This document shows, piece by piece, positions 12,673 to 12,757 of a stretch of DNA of 12,757 nucleotides. The position numbers were made by a program, and so were the translations under genes. Source of the DNA: Oscillospiraceae bacterium (GTDB lineage Bacteria; Bacillota; Clostridia; Oscillospirales; JAKOTC01); NCBI GenBank assembly GCA_035353335.1, contig DAOPZJ010000064.1, positions 1 to 12,757 on the forward strand, given 5' to 3'. The notes beneath the pieces are model-generated. The model worked only from the letters and a program-made list of their open reading frames with translations. It made no database searches and was not told where the DNA came from. The first letter of the stretch is position 1. Each line of letters begins with the position of its first letter.

Positions 12673-12757
12673 GGATGAGAGTATAAAAAGTAGAATAAAA
12701 ACTGTAAGATTACAATTGATGTGTTACAAAGTAAGGGAAGGAAAAAGGTAGCGAACG

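Overview
The window looks like an ordinary chromosomal stretch of a Gram-positive anaerobe, most likely class Clostridia (Bacillota), possibly near Oscillospirales. This is inferred from gene content: DUF368, an OadG-like subunit, a GltD-like flavoprotein, DUF3795, CDGSH, stand-alone UroD-family proteins, purine-rich Shine-Dalgarno sites and intrinsic terminators. There are twelve protein genes and one tRNA. Ten of the proteins and the OadG-like gene lie on the minus strand; only tRNA-Pro and a UppS-like gene are on the plus strand.

Minus strand, 71-5116: a two-gene operon (rhamnose-mutarotase-like gene, then a UroD-family methyltransferase-like protein) has a very good promoter with a palindrome over its -10. 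Upstream lie a D-serine ammonia-lyase (dsdA) with its own terminator, a DUF998 membrane protein, and a second UroD-family protein. The two UroD proteins differ at the metal site: the first keeps His-x-Cys plus a distal Cys, while the second has Asp where the first Cys should be.

Minus strand, 5186-6682: a Cys-rich pair (DUF3795, then a double-CDGSH iron-sulfur protein) ends in a hairpin that also carries the -35 of the next gene's promoter. Upstream is a 308-base gap holding a terminator and a possible extended -10 promoter.

Minus strand, 6728-10874: an operon of a DUF368 (PopT-type polyprenyl-phosphate transporter) gene and a GltD-like reductase, driven by a near-consensus promoter with a perfect 17-bp palindrome. 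Next come a roughly 52-residue small protein that ends directly at a terminator, and a secreted GH18 glycosidase with an FN3 domain and a Ser/Pro-rich linker.

Plus strand, 11059-12165: tRNA-Pro(UGG) with promoter and terminator, a degenerate copy of the tRNA 3' half, another terminator, and a shortened, divergent cis-prenyltransferase. The last gene, back on the minus strand, is a solitary OadG-like membrane protein.

I found no CRISPR array, transposase, integrase, phage gene, toxin-antitoxin pair or recognisable defence system. The better leads are modest: the paired UroD variants near sugar and amino-acid catabolism, four different palindromes each sitting on a promoter, the tRNA-tail duplication, the aberrant UppS paralogue with a tiny leader ORF, the orphan OadG and the conserved-looking small protein.
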